Below, one piece after another: positions 26,090 to 34,791 of a stretch of DNA of 64,000 nucleotides. Each line of letters starts with the position of its first letter. Within the stretch, counting starts at the first letter, position 1. The notes beneath the pieces were generated by a model. The model was not told the origin of the DNA and made no database searches. It saw only the letters and a list, made by a program, of their open reading frames with translations. Position numbers and translations under genes: made by a program. The stretch is from Bifidobacterium sp. ESL0769 (GTDB taxonomy: Bacteria; Actinomycetota; Actinomycetes; Actinomycetales; Bifidobacteriaceae): contig NZ_CP113918.1 in NCBI RefSeq assembly GCF_029395495.1, positions 1,550,001 through 1,614,000 of the forward strand, read 5' to 3'.

Positions 26090-26374
26090 ATGCCACTGCC
26101 GAAATCGATTCCTGCCGGCGCAAGGCTCATGGTACGTACGTTGGACGGATACGACGCGCAGACCGGGCGCCGGCAGTTCCGCGATTTCATCGGCCATGTC
26201 CGCTCTTGGGATGGGCAAACGCTTTCCATCACCCGCGACCCAGCCGCCAACGGCTCACGTCCCGCCCAAGACGTCGATATTCCACAAGAGCGGATTGTAG
26301 CACTCAAACCAATCCCCGAACGCAAACAACGGCCATGCGCCAAGGCGGGATCAACCGTCAAATGTGATGACTGA
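26090..26374 (+). CDS. Small conserved-looking protein with SH3-like strand pattern
   Basis: A 94-residue protein with a strong ribosome site (GAGGAG 2-6 nt before the ATG at 26090). The strand pattern GARLMVRTLDGY...DFIGHVRSWDGQTLSITRD...DVDIPQERIVALKPIPERK resembles the small SH3-like module found at the N-terminus of some actinobacterial acetyltransferases. The rest of such an enzyme is absent here. It is divergent from xerC and convergent with tyrA. Function unknown. Confidence 0.65.
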   Translation: MPLPKSIPAGARLMVRTLDGYDAQTGRRQFRDFIGHVRSWDGQTLSITRDPAANGSRPAQDVDIPQERIVALKPIPERKQRPCAKAGSTVKCDD

Positions 26375-26443
26375 AGTTTCTGAAAAGCCCGACTGCACTT
26401 TAACTGAGGAAAGCAAATTTCATAATGCGGAATACGAAATTGT

Positions 26444-27499
26444 CTAAATGGCGGAACGCGTCTCTACTTCGACCTGCCAAGGCTGGATAAAACGGACGAT
26501 GTGTTCTCCGCGACGCGCAGAATCCAAGAACGTTTGCTGCCAGCCTGATTTGGGTACGGAAATAACGATACGCTCGGTATCATCGTTTTCCGGCTTTCCG
26601 GATTCGTGCGATTCTCCGATTCTGCTGGATTCTTGGGATTCGACGGACTCGCGTTCGCGCAGTTTGTAGTCGCGGAAGGGCTGACCGGCGGCGAAAAAGC
26701 GTGTCAGCGCGGCATCGTCATGGACTTGCAGGTCGTCGGCGAATGTTGTCAAACGGGCGGCCAGATCGCGCAACAACGTTTCGACGTTGTCGGCGTCCTC
26801 CTCAATCATCGCACGGGTGCGCTCAGGGTCGGTCAGGGCCACGCGGGTCATGTCTCGCCAGGAACCGGCAGCGAGCGCTGCAGCGATATTACGGTCGGGG
26901 CTGGCGCTCAGTTCGTTGATGAACGCTGTGGAAACGACATGCGGGGTGTGCGAAATCATGGCGGCGGCGCGGTCGTGCGTCGTGTCGTTAAGAACGATGA
27001 TGCGGTTGCCGACCACACCGGTAATCAGCGTCGCCACCTTAAGGAAACGCTGATAATCGGTGGTTTCGTCAACGCTAATAGCCCACAGCGCCTCGTCATA
27101 GATAGCCGGATCACTGGCCGCAAACCCGGAAAATTCGGTACCTGCCATTGGATGCGCCCCGACATAGCAATCGGCAAGCCCGGCCTCTTCGACCTGCTGC
27201 CGCACCATCCCCTTGACACTGCCGACATCGCTCAGCGTGGTCGTCTCACGGTCGAGCACCGGGGCGAGCCGTTGCAACATTTCGGGCATAACCTTAAGCG
27301 GATTGCACAGGAAAAGCACCTCGGGTTTGGCTGCGGCAAGTTCCTCCAACGAACCCACGCAGGTAATCCCGTCCCGGCGAGCCGCGTCATACGGCCTTTC
27401 GTTGTGATTCCAAGCCACCACTTCCACATCGCGCTGGGCCAATCGCCTTGCCAGCGAACCGCCGATAAGACCAAGACCGACAATTCCGACCGATTTCAC
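26444..27499 (-). CDS. tyrA: Prephenate dehydrogenase
   Basis: Converts prephenate to 4-hydroxyphenylpyruvate with NAD(P), the tyrosine branch. The 351-residue protein has the Rossmann motif VGIVGLGLIGGSLAR, then SDVGSVKG and GAHPMAGTEFSG, the last with the active-site His. It ends in about 65 residues of charged sequence without a recognisable ACT domain. I start at the GTG at 27499, which overlaps the pheA stop as GTGA, with GAGGAAAGGG upstream; the GTG one codon earlier is an alternative. It is the last gene of a three-gene operon with pheA and a membrane protein. Confidence 0.92.
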   Translation of the reverse strand: MKSVGIVGLGLIGGSLARRLAQRDVEVVAWNHNERPYDAARRDGITCVGSLEELAAAKPEVLFLCNPLKVMPEMLQRLAPVLDRETTTLSDVGSVKGMVRQQVEEAGLADCYVGAHPMAGTEFSGFAASDPAIYDEALWAISVDETTDYQRFLKVATLITGVVGNRIIVLNDTTHDRAAAMISHTPHVVSTAFINELSASPDRNIAAALAAGSWRDMTRVALTDPERTRAMIEEDADNVETLLRDLAARLTTFADDLQVHDDAALTRFFAAGQPFRDYKLRERESVESQESSRIGESHESGKPENDDTERIVISVPKSGWQQTFLDSARRGEHIVRFIQPWQVEVETRSAI

Positions 27500-28548
27500 C
27501 ACAACAATTCCCTTTCCTCTTTCGTCTCTACATCGCTCGAATGAATACGTTTTCGGCATATTCCGCCCTGCGGCAGCATCCACGTGTCCACCGGCGGGTT
27601 CGGATGCTCGCCGCGCGGGTAGACGGCCAGGGTCTTGACCCAATCCCCCTCGGCAACAATCTGGTGGAGCAGATGGCTGAAATTGGCCTGCCAAGGCGCG
27701 GCATCGAGCGTGATGATGAAGCTGTAGGTGCCAGCGTGGCCTTTGATCGGCCGCGACATGAGGCTGGTCATGTTCAGTCCTTCGTCTCGCACCGAATCGA
27801 GCAGTTTGGCGATGACGCCGGGGCCGGTGCTCAACGGAATCACCGCAATGATTGTCTCGAAATCGACGATGTCAGTTTGCCGGTAAGCTTGCAGAACGGC
27901 ACGCACGTCGTCTCTTGGAGCGACCACGAGAAAATCCGTGTTGGCCCCGCCGAAATCCTGAACGTTGTGTTCGAACGTTTTGAGACTATATAATTTGCCA
28001 CACAACGCAGGCCCGAGCGCCACTTGACCAGGTTTCACGTCGCGACACGCTGCGGCGTTGGAAGAAGCAGGCACCGGTGTCAGATCATGTGCTGCGGCGA
28101 ATTTCTTGCATTGCGCCAAGCCGTGGGGATGCGCCGTTATCTCGCGCAGCGGCGTGTGACCGTTTTCGCTGGAATTCAGCATATTATCGTCACCATCAGC
28201 CCGCACGAAAGCATCGAACGCAATATCCACACTCAAACGGCTCAACCCGGCCAAATCCTTCGCATCGATCACCGCGTCGAGATTCGGCACGACATAACCT
28301 TCGACGCTGTTTTCCCAAGCAATGACGCCCCAGCCCTGGCCGGCTTCGACGTCACGGATGATGGCCGGCACATTTTCACGCGCCTCAAGCGGGATTTTAT
28401 AGTCGCCTTGGCTCAACGTCTCTGCTGCGCTCGCTGCCGCCTGATGGGTGAATGATCCTTGCGGCCCAAGGAAAAACAGGGTGTGCGGAACCGGCGTCTC
28501 GGCTTGTCGCGATGTATCACGATCAATCTTTTCGTTCACATTACTCAT
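27496..28548 (-). CDS. pheA: Prephenate dehydratase
   Basis: Converts prephenate to phenylpyruvate, the phenylalanine branch. This is a stand-alone 350-residue form without chorismate mutase. Motifs include FLGPQGSFTHQAA, VIAWENSVEGYV, and NTDFLVV (the conserved Thr before Asp-Phe is present). A C-terminal ACT domain with GLNMTSLMSRPIKGHAGTYSF carries the ESRP-like phenylalanine-binding site. Its ATG overlaps the upstream membrane protein stop (ATGA), and its own stop overlaps the tyrA start (GTGA), so the three genes are translationally coupled. Confidence 0.94.
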   Translation of the reverse strand: MSNVNEKIDRDTSRQAETPVPHTLFFLGPQGSFTHQAAASAAETLSQGDYKIPLEARENVPAIIRDVEAGQGWGVIAWENSVEGYVVPNLDAVIDAKDLAGLSRLSVDIAFDAFVRADGDDNMLNSSENGHTPLREITAHPHGLAQCKKFAAAHDLTPVPASSNAAACRDVKPGQVALGPALCGKLYSLKTFEHNVQDFGGANTDFLVVAPRDDVRAVLQAYRQTDIVDFETIIAVIPLSTGPGVIAKLLDSVRDEGLNMTSLMSRPIKGHAGTYSFIITLDAAPWQANFSHLLHQIVAEGDWVKTLAVYPRGEHPNPPVDTWMLPQGGICRKRIHSSDVETKEERELLW

Positions 28549-29150
28549 GGTCGCTCCACCTCGTCAGAAATGGAAACGGCATCGGTATCAGCCATTGCGG
28601 CATCGCGATGGACTGCCGAAGACTTTTTAGGTGCGGGAATGGTGAACCAGCGCCGTGGAAGAAACACCATTACAAGCTGGATGGCAATCATGCCAATGAA
28701 CCAGAACCAGAACGCATTCTGGCTGAAGAACGGGATACCTGAACTGTAGAAACCCATCGGCAGGAGGATATCGCCCGACGTGGCGGTAATCGACGCAACA
28801 GCGATAACACCGGAAGAAGCGATCAGGTGCAACCCGAGCCCCGTTACCCCACTACGTGCACGGGCGCTCCAGGCTGACAGCACGATGATCAGCAAGGCAA
28901 TCACCAAGCCGATCGGCACATTGTATTGCGCGCCAAGCCTGTGCACCAGCGTGCCACATATTCCCACCACAATCCCGGCCACCACGCAAATCAACGCACG
29001 AATCCATGCGTTGTATTGGAACGAGAACGGCAGGTCAGCTTTGCGGGCGACGTTTTTCGGGGTTGCAGCAGGAGAAGTCATAGTGCCAGTATGCCCCATC
29101 GGGCGGTCAAAGCCAGCATAGGTCTGGTTCCACTTCTTGGCCCTCCCCAT
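28545..29150 (-). CDS. Four-helix membrane protein upstream of pheA
   Basis: A protein of about 201 residues with four hydrophobic segments: IRALICVVAGIVVGICG, IGLVIALLIIVLSAW, LIASSGVIAVASI and FWFWFIGMIAIQLVMVFL. Both ends are charged and cytosolic. I start at 29150 because GGGAGG lies 8 nt upstream; an ATG at 29081 (MTSPAATPK) is an alternative with a poor site. The GGGAGG is part of the 3' arm of the typA terminator. Some actinobacterial DUF6113-like proteins look similar, but I cannot confirm family membership. Coupling to pheA suggests co-expression, not a proven role in aromatic metabolism. Confidence 0.72.
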   Translation of the reverse strand: MGRAKKWNQTYAGFDRPMGHTGTMTSPAATPKNVARKADLPFSFQYNAWIRALICVVAGIVVGICGTLVHRLGAQYNVPIGLVIALLIIVLSAWSARARSGVTGLGLHLIASSGVIAVASITATSGDILLPMGFYSSGIPFFSQNAFWFWFIGMIAIQLVMVFLPRRWFTIPAPKKSSAVHRDAAMADTDAVSISDEVERP

Positions 29151-29151
29151 A

Positions 29152-29186
29152 CAAAACACCTCCCGAATATGAAGATTCAGGAGGTG
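29152..29186 (-). terminator. typA terminator that also contains a ribosome site
   Basis: The stem CACCTCC and GGAGGTG, extended by GAAT/ATTC pairing, is followed (leftwards) by TTTTGT, 21 nt after the typA stop. The 3' arm GGGAGGTG lies 8 nt before the start of the membrane-protein gene and is its best ribosome site. Confidence 0.75.
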
Positions 29187-29207
29187 CGGTTGTTGAAGTT
29201 TCAAAAC

Positions 29208-31139
29208 TTACTTGTTAGCCTTTGCGGCGTTCTGACGACGCTGACGTGCATGCCACTTGTACCATTCGTCGCGGTCGAGGATGACCTTGCGCACGCGGAT
29301 GGCCTCGGGGGTGACCTCGACGCACTCGTCCTCGTTGGCGAAATCAAGCGCCTCTTCGAGGCTCATCTTGATCGGCGGGGTGAGCGTCTCGAGCACGTCG
29401 GCGGTGGAGGAACGCATGTTGGTCATATGCTTGGCCAGCGTGATGTTGACATCGAGCTCGTCGGGCTTGTTGTTGATGCCGACGACCTGGCCTTCATAGA
29501 CATTGGACTGCGGCTCGACAAAGAAGTTGCCGCGGGCCTGCAGGCGCTGCATAGCGTAAGGCGTGGCGGTACCGGCGCGATCGGAAATCATCGAACCGTT
29601 CTGACGGGTGGTGATCTCACCGGCCCACGGGGCGTATCCTGCAGAGATGGAGCTCGAGATGCCGGTGCCGCGGGTGGCGGTCAGCAACGCGGTGCGGAAG
29701 CCGATGAGACCACGGGACGGAACCGTGAACTGCAGGCGGACCCAGCCGGAACCGTGGTTGGACATGGAGTCCATGCGGCCCTTGCGGTCGGCCATGAGCT
29801 GCGTGACGGCGCCCATGTATTCCTCGGGCACGTCGATAGTGTCGTTCTCCATAGGCTCGTTGAGCTTGCCGTCGATGGTCTTGGTGACCACCTGCGGGCG
29901 GCCGACGGTCAGTTCGTAGCCTTCGCGGCGCATCTGCTCGGCGAGAATCGCGAGCGCGAGTTCGCCACGGCCTTGGACTTCCCATGCGTCGGGTCGATCG
30001 GTCGGCAGCACCTTGATGGACACGTTGCCGATGAGCTCGCGATCGAGACGATCCTTGATCATGCGGGCGGTGAGCTTGTGGTCCTTGCCTTCACGACCGG
30101 CCAACGGGGAATCGTTGACGCCGAAGGTCATGGAGATCGCCGGGTCGTCGACGTGAATCAACGGCAGCGGCTTCGGGTCGTTGGGGTCGACGATGGTCTC
30201 GCCGATCATGATGTCGTCAACGCCTGCGACGGCGACGATATCGCCGGGGCCGGCCTCTTCGACCGGCGTGCGGTCGAGGCCCTGCGTACGCAGAATCTCA
30301 GTCAACTTGAAGTTTTCGAGCGAACCGTCGACGCGAGAAAGGCCGTACTGCTTGCCCTTCTGCAGAGTGCCGTTATAGATACGGACCAGGCCCAAACGGC
30401 CGAGGTAATCCGAAGCGTCGATGTTGGTGACGTGGGCCTGCAGCGGCGCACCTTCCGTATATTCCGGGGCGGGAATGTTGGAGATGATGGTGTCGAAGAG
30501 CGGCTCGAGATTGTCATTATCGGGCAGGCCGCCATCGGCAGGCTGGTTGGTGGAGGCGTAACCCGCCTTCGCCGCACAATAAATGACCGGCAGGTCGAGC
30601 AGGGAGTCGACGTCAAGGTCGACACCTTCCTCGGTGACGTCCTGTGCCAGGCCGAGCAACAAATCGGTGGTCTCGCTGACGACTTCCGAAATTCGAGCGT
30701 CGGGACGATCGACCTTGTTGATGCAAAGAATCACCGGCAGCTTAGCCTCAAGCGCCTTGCGCAGCACGAAACGCGTCTGCGGCAGCGGGCCTTCGGAAGC
30801 GTCGACGAGCAGCACCACGCCGTCGACCATGGAGATACCACGTTCGACCTCGCCGCCAAAATCGGCGTGGCCGGGAGTGTCGATGACGTTGATGGTGATG
30901 CCTTGCGGCTCGCCGTACTTGGCGGCCAACGGACCGGTGTATTGCACTGCCGTATTCTTGGCGAGGATGGTGATGCCCTTCTCGCGCTCAAGATCGTTGG
31001 AATCCATCACACGGTCCGGCACTTCCTCGCGCTCGTTGAACACATGCGACTGCTGGAGCATCGCGTTGACCAGCGTGGTCTTGCCGTGATCGACGTGAGC
31101 CACAATCGCCACATTTCGAATATCACCACGTACCGCCAT
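29208..31139 (-). CDS. typA: Translational GTPase TypA/BipA
   Basis: A 643-residue ribosome-associated GTPase that assists 50S assembly and stress adaptation. G motifs are AHVDHGKTTL (G1), GITI with an upstream Thr (G2), DTPGHADFGGEV (G3) and NKVDRPDA (G4). The elongation-factor domains II, III and V follow, then the BipA-specific C-terminal domain with MSNHGSGWVRLQF and RGLIGFRT. The start ATG at 31139 follows TTAGGAGAGG. It is a single gene with its own terminator. Confidence 0.97.
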   Translation of the reverse strand: MAVRGDIRNVAIVAHVDHGKTTLVNAMLQQSHVFNEREEVPDRVMDSNDLEREKGITILAKNTAVQYTGPLAAKYGEPQGITINVIDTPGHADFGGEVERGISMVDGVVLLVDASEGPLPQTRFVLRKALEAKLPVILCINKVDRPDARISEVVSETTDLLLGLAQDVTEEGVDLDVDSLLDLPVIYCAAKAGYASTNQPADGGLPDNDNLEPLFDTIISNIPAPEYTEGAPLQAHVTNIDASDYLGRLGLVRIYNGTLQKGKQYGLSRVDGSLENFKLTEILRTQGLDRTPVEEAGPGDIVAVAGVDDIMIGETIVDPNDPKPLPLIHVDDPAISMTFGVNDSPLAGREGKDHKLTARMIKDRLDRELIGNVSIKVLPTDRPDAWEVQGRGELALAILAEQMRREGYELTVGRPQVVTKTIDGKLNEPMENDTIDVPEEYMGAVTQLMADRKGRMDSMSNHGSGWVRLQFTVPSRGLIGFRTALLTATRGTGISSSISAGYAPWAGEITTRQNGSMISDRAGTATPYAMQRLQARGNFFVEPQSNVYEGQVVGINNKPDELDVNITLAKHMTNMRSSTADVLETLTPPIKMSLEEALDFANEDECVEVTPEAIRVRKVILDRDEWYKWHARQRRQNAAKANK

Positions 31140-31357
31140 AAAAGCCTCTCCTAATTACCTTTTCTTGAGTGTTGACCAGATAGAATGTCTCTAACCTTCT
31201 ACTTACACACAAACCTTCACAATAGTATCCACGTATCCCGACACGGATATGCTATTTGCAAAGCGTCGGGAAGCCGGATTTGAGCCGAACTTGTCTGAAG
31301 TTTGCAAAACGCTCTATTTATAATACTGAGTCCGCAATCAGCTCAGTTCGCGACCAT

Positions 31358-32176
31358 TCAGTCCGTCGTCAGCGGAGAAAGTATGTCATCGGAATTTCCC
31401 GAACCACTACGGCTCACACTTCCATCGCCGACTTTCGGGTTGAGCTGCGTGTCCCACGGTTTCCATACCTCATTGCCTTCGGCCACCACACCGGGTATAT
31501 AACGATAGACGGCAGCGGGCCTGTGCCTGCCTTCCGCCAGCTTCTCCCCCGTGTCCTCAAGCTGGCCGGAAGCGAGCATCTTGCGTCGAAAATTGCCCAA
31601 ATCGAAGCTGCGTCCGGCGATGGCTTCGTAGACGTCGTGAAGACGGCGGAGCGTGAAGCGGGGCCCGACGAGCTTCGAGGCCACGTCCGGATACGACATC
31701 TTGGAACGCAGACGATCCAAGGCGTATTTGATGATGTCGTCATGATCGAAGGCGAGCGGCGGCAATGCAGATTCGGCGAACCATTGCACGTTGTCTCCGT
31801 CGCGCAAATCGTCGACCTGGGCGCTGCCGATCAGCGCCCAGTAGACTATGGAGACCATGGGCAGGGCGGAACCGGAACGATGCGGATCGCCGAAGGTATA
31901 GAGCTGCTCCAAATATTTGGGACGCAGGTTCGTGGTCGATTCCAACGCGACGTAAGCGGACCATTCCAGCGATCGTCCGGCCAGCAAATCACCGCCCGGC
32001 AGTGCCCACCTACCCTTGAACGGCTCCCGAACGCGGCGCACGAGCGGTATCCACAACTCGTCGCGTTTGGCTTTACCGTCGGGCTCGTCATGGGAATGCG
32101 CAAGCGCGAAAATGATAACGGAAACACCGACTTCAGGCGGGCCTGCCTTGCGTTCTGTCACATTGCCCTGCCACAT
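31358..32176 (-). CDS. NrtR-like Nudix-domain transcriptional regulator
   Basis: A 272-residue protein. Its N-terminal half is a Nudix fold (EVGVSVIIFALA, FKGRWALPGGDLLAGRSL). The Nudix box is degenerate: the expected REXXEE reads WSAYVALES, so hydrolysis is unlikely. The C-terminal half is the winged-helix domain typical of NrtR (FTLRRLHDVYEAIAG, FDLGNFRRKMLASGQLED). NrtR proteins sense ADP-ribose and control NAD cofactor genes. The upstream neighbour niaP and a palindrome before it support that role. Start at 32176 with AAGG about 10 nt upstream. The acidic, Ser-rich last 30 residues are variable. Confidence 0.82.
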   Translation of the reverse strand: MWQGNVTERKAGPPEVGVSVIIFALAHSHDEPDGKAKRDELWIPLVRRVREPFKGRWALPGGDLLAGRSLEWSAYVALESTTNLRPKYLEQLYTFGDPHRSGSALPMVSIVYWALIGSAQVDDLRDGDNVQWFAESALPPLAFDHDDIIKYALDRLRSKMSYPDVASKLVGPRFTLRRLHDVYEAIAGRSFDLGNFRRKMLASGQLEDTGEKLAEGRHRPAAVYRYIPGVVAEGNEVWKPWDTQLNPKVGDGSVSRSGSGNSDDILSPLTTD

Positions 32177-32256
32177 TTCGATGCACCTTCCATCATTAAC
32201 GAGACGACCGATAAATAAAAAACTTCCGCCTTGAGATTACCAAGACGTCGATAAAT

Positions 32257-32333
32257 CCGCACAAGTCGGTATATAGGTTTTTCGCATCCTTGGAATTCCG
32301 GGGAGCTGAAAACCTATATACCGACTTGTGCGG
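32257..32333. repeat. Long perfect inverted repeat between niaP and nrtR
   Basis: A 25-bp perfect inverted repeat (arms 32257-32281 and 32309-32333, beginning CCGCACAAGTCGGTATATAG) surrounds a 27-nt loop. It begins 8 nt after the niaP stop. It could terminate niaP, but it is far longer than an ordinary terminator stem. Confidence 0.85.
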
Positions 32334-32340
32334 CGAGAAA

Positions 32341-33732
32341 TCAGTCCTCAAGCTCCTTTCCGGTCAGTTCAGGCAGGGCGAGCGCCGAGACGCAGGCGAG
32401 GATGAAGGCGACGGCGAAGACCACGAAGGCGACGGCCTTGTTGCCTCCAGACATGGTGAGGAACCACGGCATCAGCAACGGAGCCACGATGGCGGCGATA
32501 CGGCCGACTGCAGCGGAGGCACCGGCAGCGGCACCACGTAGGCGAGTCGGGTAGATTTCGGGTGTGACGGCGTAGAGCACGCCCCACGCGCCGAGGTTCG
32601 CGGCTGAAAGCAGCATGCCGAAGATCAGCACCATGGGCACGCTGGAGGCTTGCGAGAAGAGGAAGGCGGCGACGGCGGAGACGGCGAGGAAGATGCTAAG
32701 CGTCTTGCGGCGGCCCCAGATCTCGACGAGCCACGCGGCCAGGAAATAGCCGGGCAGCTGGGCGATGGTGATGGCGAGCATGTAGCCCAGGGATTTCGTG
32801 AGCGAACCGAACTGGTCGGCAAGAAGCGACGGCATCCAAGTGAACGCACCGTAATACGAGAAGTTGACGAAGAACCAGGTCAGCCAAATGGCGACGGTGC
32901 GGCCGAGATATTTGTGGCCGAACAGGGCGCTGGTCGGCACCTTGGGCAGCGGCTTGCCGTTCGGGGACGGCACAGGCTCGACACCACTTGCTTTTTCGAA
33001 GTAGCGGACGGCCTGCTCGGCCTCGTCCTCACGGCCCTTGGATTCAAGGAACCGCACGGATTCGGGGATCTGCGTGCGAGTGACGATGGCGTAGAGAAGC
33101 GGGACGGCACCGATCAGGAGCGCCCAGCGCCAGCCCCAGTCGCCGGTGTTCGGAATGACGAAGAAACCGATGAGGGCGGCGACGATCCAGCCGACAGCCC
33201 AGAAGGACTCCAGCAACACCGTCATACGGCCGCGTTGCTTGACCGGTGAGAACTCACTGACGAGCGTCGAGGCGACGGGCAGCTCGGCACCGAGGCCAAG
33301 ACCGATGATCAGACGGGCTATCAGCAATACCGGCAGCGACCAGGACACAGCCATGAGGGCATCGGCCAAGCCGTAGATAATAAGGGTATAGGTGAAGACC
33401 TTCTTGCGGCCGATGCGGTCAGCGAGATAGCCGCCGAGCGCCGCGCCGATGGCCATGCCGACGAAGCCGATGGAAAGCACCCACGACTTCTGCGAAGGGT
33501 TCAGCGCGAAATGCGGGTCCTTGGCGATGGCGGTGACCACGAACGAGACCAAGCCGACGTCCATCGAATCGAACGCCCAGCCGATGCCGGAGGCGATCAG
33601 CAACTTGCGGTGCGCCTTGTTGAACGGCAGTCTGTCAAGCCGTTCGTTGCGGGTCAGGGTCTTGGGTTCCTGCGTGGAGGCGTCGGGCTTCCCCGCCTGC
33701 ACCTGCCCCTGTGCGGATTGTTGAGTTGTCAT
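32341..33732 (-). CDS. MFS transporter, NiaP-like (probable niacin uptake)
   Basis: A 463-residue major facilitator with 12 predicted helices. Signature stretches are GIGWAFDSMDVGLVSF in helix 1, GYLADRIGRKKVF in the 2-3 loop, GLGLGAELPVASTLVSEF in helix 5, and ESFWAVGWIVAALIGFFVIP. These closely resemble the niacin transporter NiaP as I remember it from Bacillus, although aromatic-acid porters share part of the pattern. I start at 33732 (MTTQQSAQG) with AAGGA 6 nt upstream; the frame runs 42 codons further without a site. Transport substrate is inferred from sequence resemblance and from the neighbouring NrtR-like regulator. Confidence 0.85.
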   Translation of the reverse strand: MTTQQSAQGQVQAGKPDASTQEPKTLTRNERLDRLPFNKAHRKLLIASGIGWAFDSMDVGLVSFVVTAIAKDPHFALNPSQKSWVLSIGFVGMAIGAALGGYLADRIGRKKVFTYTLIIYGLADALMAVSWSLPVLLIARLIIGLGLGAELPVASTLVSEFSPVKQRGRMTVLLESFWAVGWIVAALIGFFVIPNTGDWGWRWALLIGAVPLLYAIVTRTQIPESVRFLESKGREDEAEQAVRYFEKASGVEPVPSPNGKPLPKVPTSALFGHKYLGRTVAIWLTWFFVNFSYYGAFTWMPSLLADQFGSLTKSLGYMLAITIAQLPGYFLAAWLVEIWGRRKTLSIFLAVSAVAAFLFSQASSVPMVLIFGMLLSAANLGAWGVLYAVTPEIYPTRLRGAAAGASAAVGRIAAIVAPLLMPWFLTMSGGNKAVAFVVFAVAFILACVSALALPELTGKELED

Positions 33733-33832
33733 AATGTCCTTCTTCTTCTGGCAAGTCTTTGCGTGATGTACGTAACGGCTTACCGAGGCAACGTAGATAC
33801 CGGTACCGGCATCGACAACATCAACATACCAC

Positions 33833-33853
33833 TTATAGTCAATTTGACTATAA
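33833..33853. promoter_or_regulatory. Palindromic operator candidate upstream of niaP
   Basis: TTATAGTCAA, a single T, then TTGACTATAA: perfect 10-bp arms. It lies 100 nt upstream of the niaP start and overlaps TTGAAT/TATAAG-like promoter elements. A dyad of this size is a natural site for a dimeric repressor such as the NrtR-like protein two features away. Confidence 0.65.
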
Positions 33854-33894
33854 TTCAAGTACTGTGATTTCCGAGACAGTTTGACAAATTTTGT

Positions 33895-34791
33895 TTATTC
33901 CATCATGTCGACGGCGTCAGCTTCGGCCCGGTCAGCCATATCGCTGGCCGTCGCATTTTCAGCCTGGTTGACCACATCGCTGGCGGACGGCATGAACGGC
34001 GCGAGTTCGGGAAGCTGATCGAGCGAATCAAGACCCATTTTCTCAAGGAAAAGTCCGGTGGTCACCAGAAGCGCCGCGCGCGAATCAGGGTCAGTACCTT
34101 CCTCGCGGATAAGACCGCGAACGCTCAAGGCACGCACCACCCCGTCGGAATTGACACCGCGGATAGCCGCTATCTGCGCACGGGTGACGGGCTGTTTGTA
34201 AGCCACGATGGCCAGCGCCTCAAGCGCCGCCTGCGAAAGCCTGGCCATCTGGCCATCGGTGACGAAAGCAGAAACAACCGGCTCGAACACCGCACGGTTG
34301 CCATATTGCCAGCCACGTGCGGTATGGCGCAGCTCGAAGCCGCGAGGAGCAAGATTGTGCGCTTCGTCGCCGTCATATTCATGCTGCATCGATTCCAGAG
34401 CTGCCGTCACTTCGTCCTCGTCAAGGGCGAGGACACGGCCCAGGTCAGCGGCCTGCTGCGGCTGGTCGGCGACCATCAGAATCGCCTCAAGGCAAGATTC
34501 CACGCCTCCCGGAAAATCCTCGACGGTAAAGTCCACATATTCGGGGCGCGTGGGTGCCGTATCCGGTCCTTGAGCGGAAGCTGAAACAGAGTTGGGATCC
34601 GCGGGAGCATCAGAGGCAGATTGCCCTTCCGCACCCATTTTCTGGGTTTCGCTAGGAGCGTCATACAATGCAGAATTATCGGTTTCAGAGAGGTTTGTTT
34701 CTTCCATATCAATCTTGACGCTGCTCGCTTCGCGCACATTCCCGTTTGTCGATTCCATGCCGTTTTCGGCCATATCATTGGTCTCGCTCAT
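33895..34791 (-). CDS. scpB: SMC-Scp complex subunit ScpB
   Basis: A 298-residue partner of SMC and ScpA that forms the condensin lid. The conserved double winged-helix core starts near residue 95 (CLEAILMVADQPQQAADLGRVL) and includes LSQAALEALAIVAYKQPVTRAQI and IRGVNSDGVVRALSVRGLI. The first 85 residues and last 40 are acidic, Ser-rich and likely disordered, making it longer than the usual 190-200 residues. Its ATG overlaps the scpA stop (ATGA). It is the last gene of the xerD-parA-scpA-scpB operon. Confidence 0.95.
   Translation of the reverse strand: MSETNDMAENGMESTNGNVREASSVKIDMEETNLSETDNSALYDAPSETQKMGAEGQSASDAPADPNSVSASAQGPDTAPTRPEYVDFTVEDFPGGVESCLEAILMVADQPQQAADLGRVLALDEDEVTAALESMQHEYDGDEAHNLAPRGFELRHTARGWQYGNRAVFEPVVSAFVTDGQMARLSQAALEALAIVAYKQPVTRAQIAAIRGVNSDGVVRALSVRGLIREEGTDPDSRAALLVTTGLFLEKMGLDSLDQLPELAPFMPSASDVVNQAENATASDMADRAEADAVDMME

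Noticed and set aside
28926..31154. 742-codon open frame on the plus strand opposite typA
   Set aside because: typA is unambiguous. The long antisense frame follows from the high-GC codon use of typA and shows no domain.
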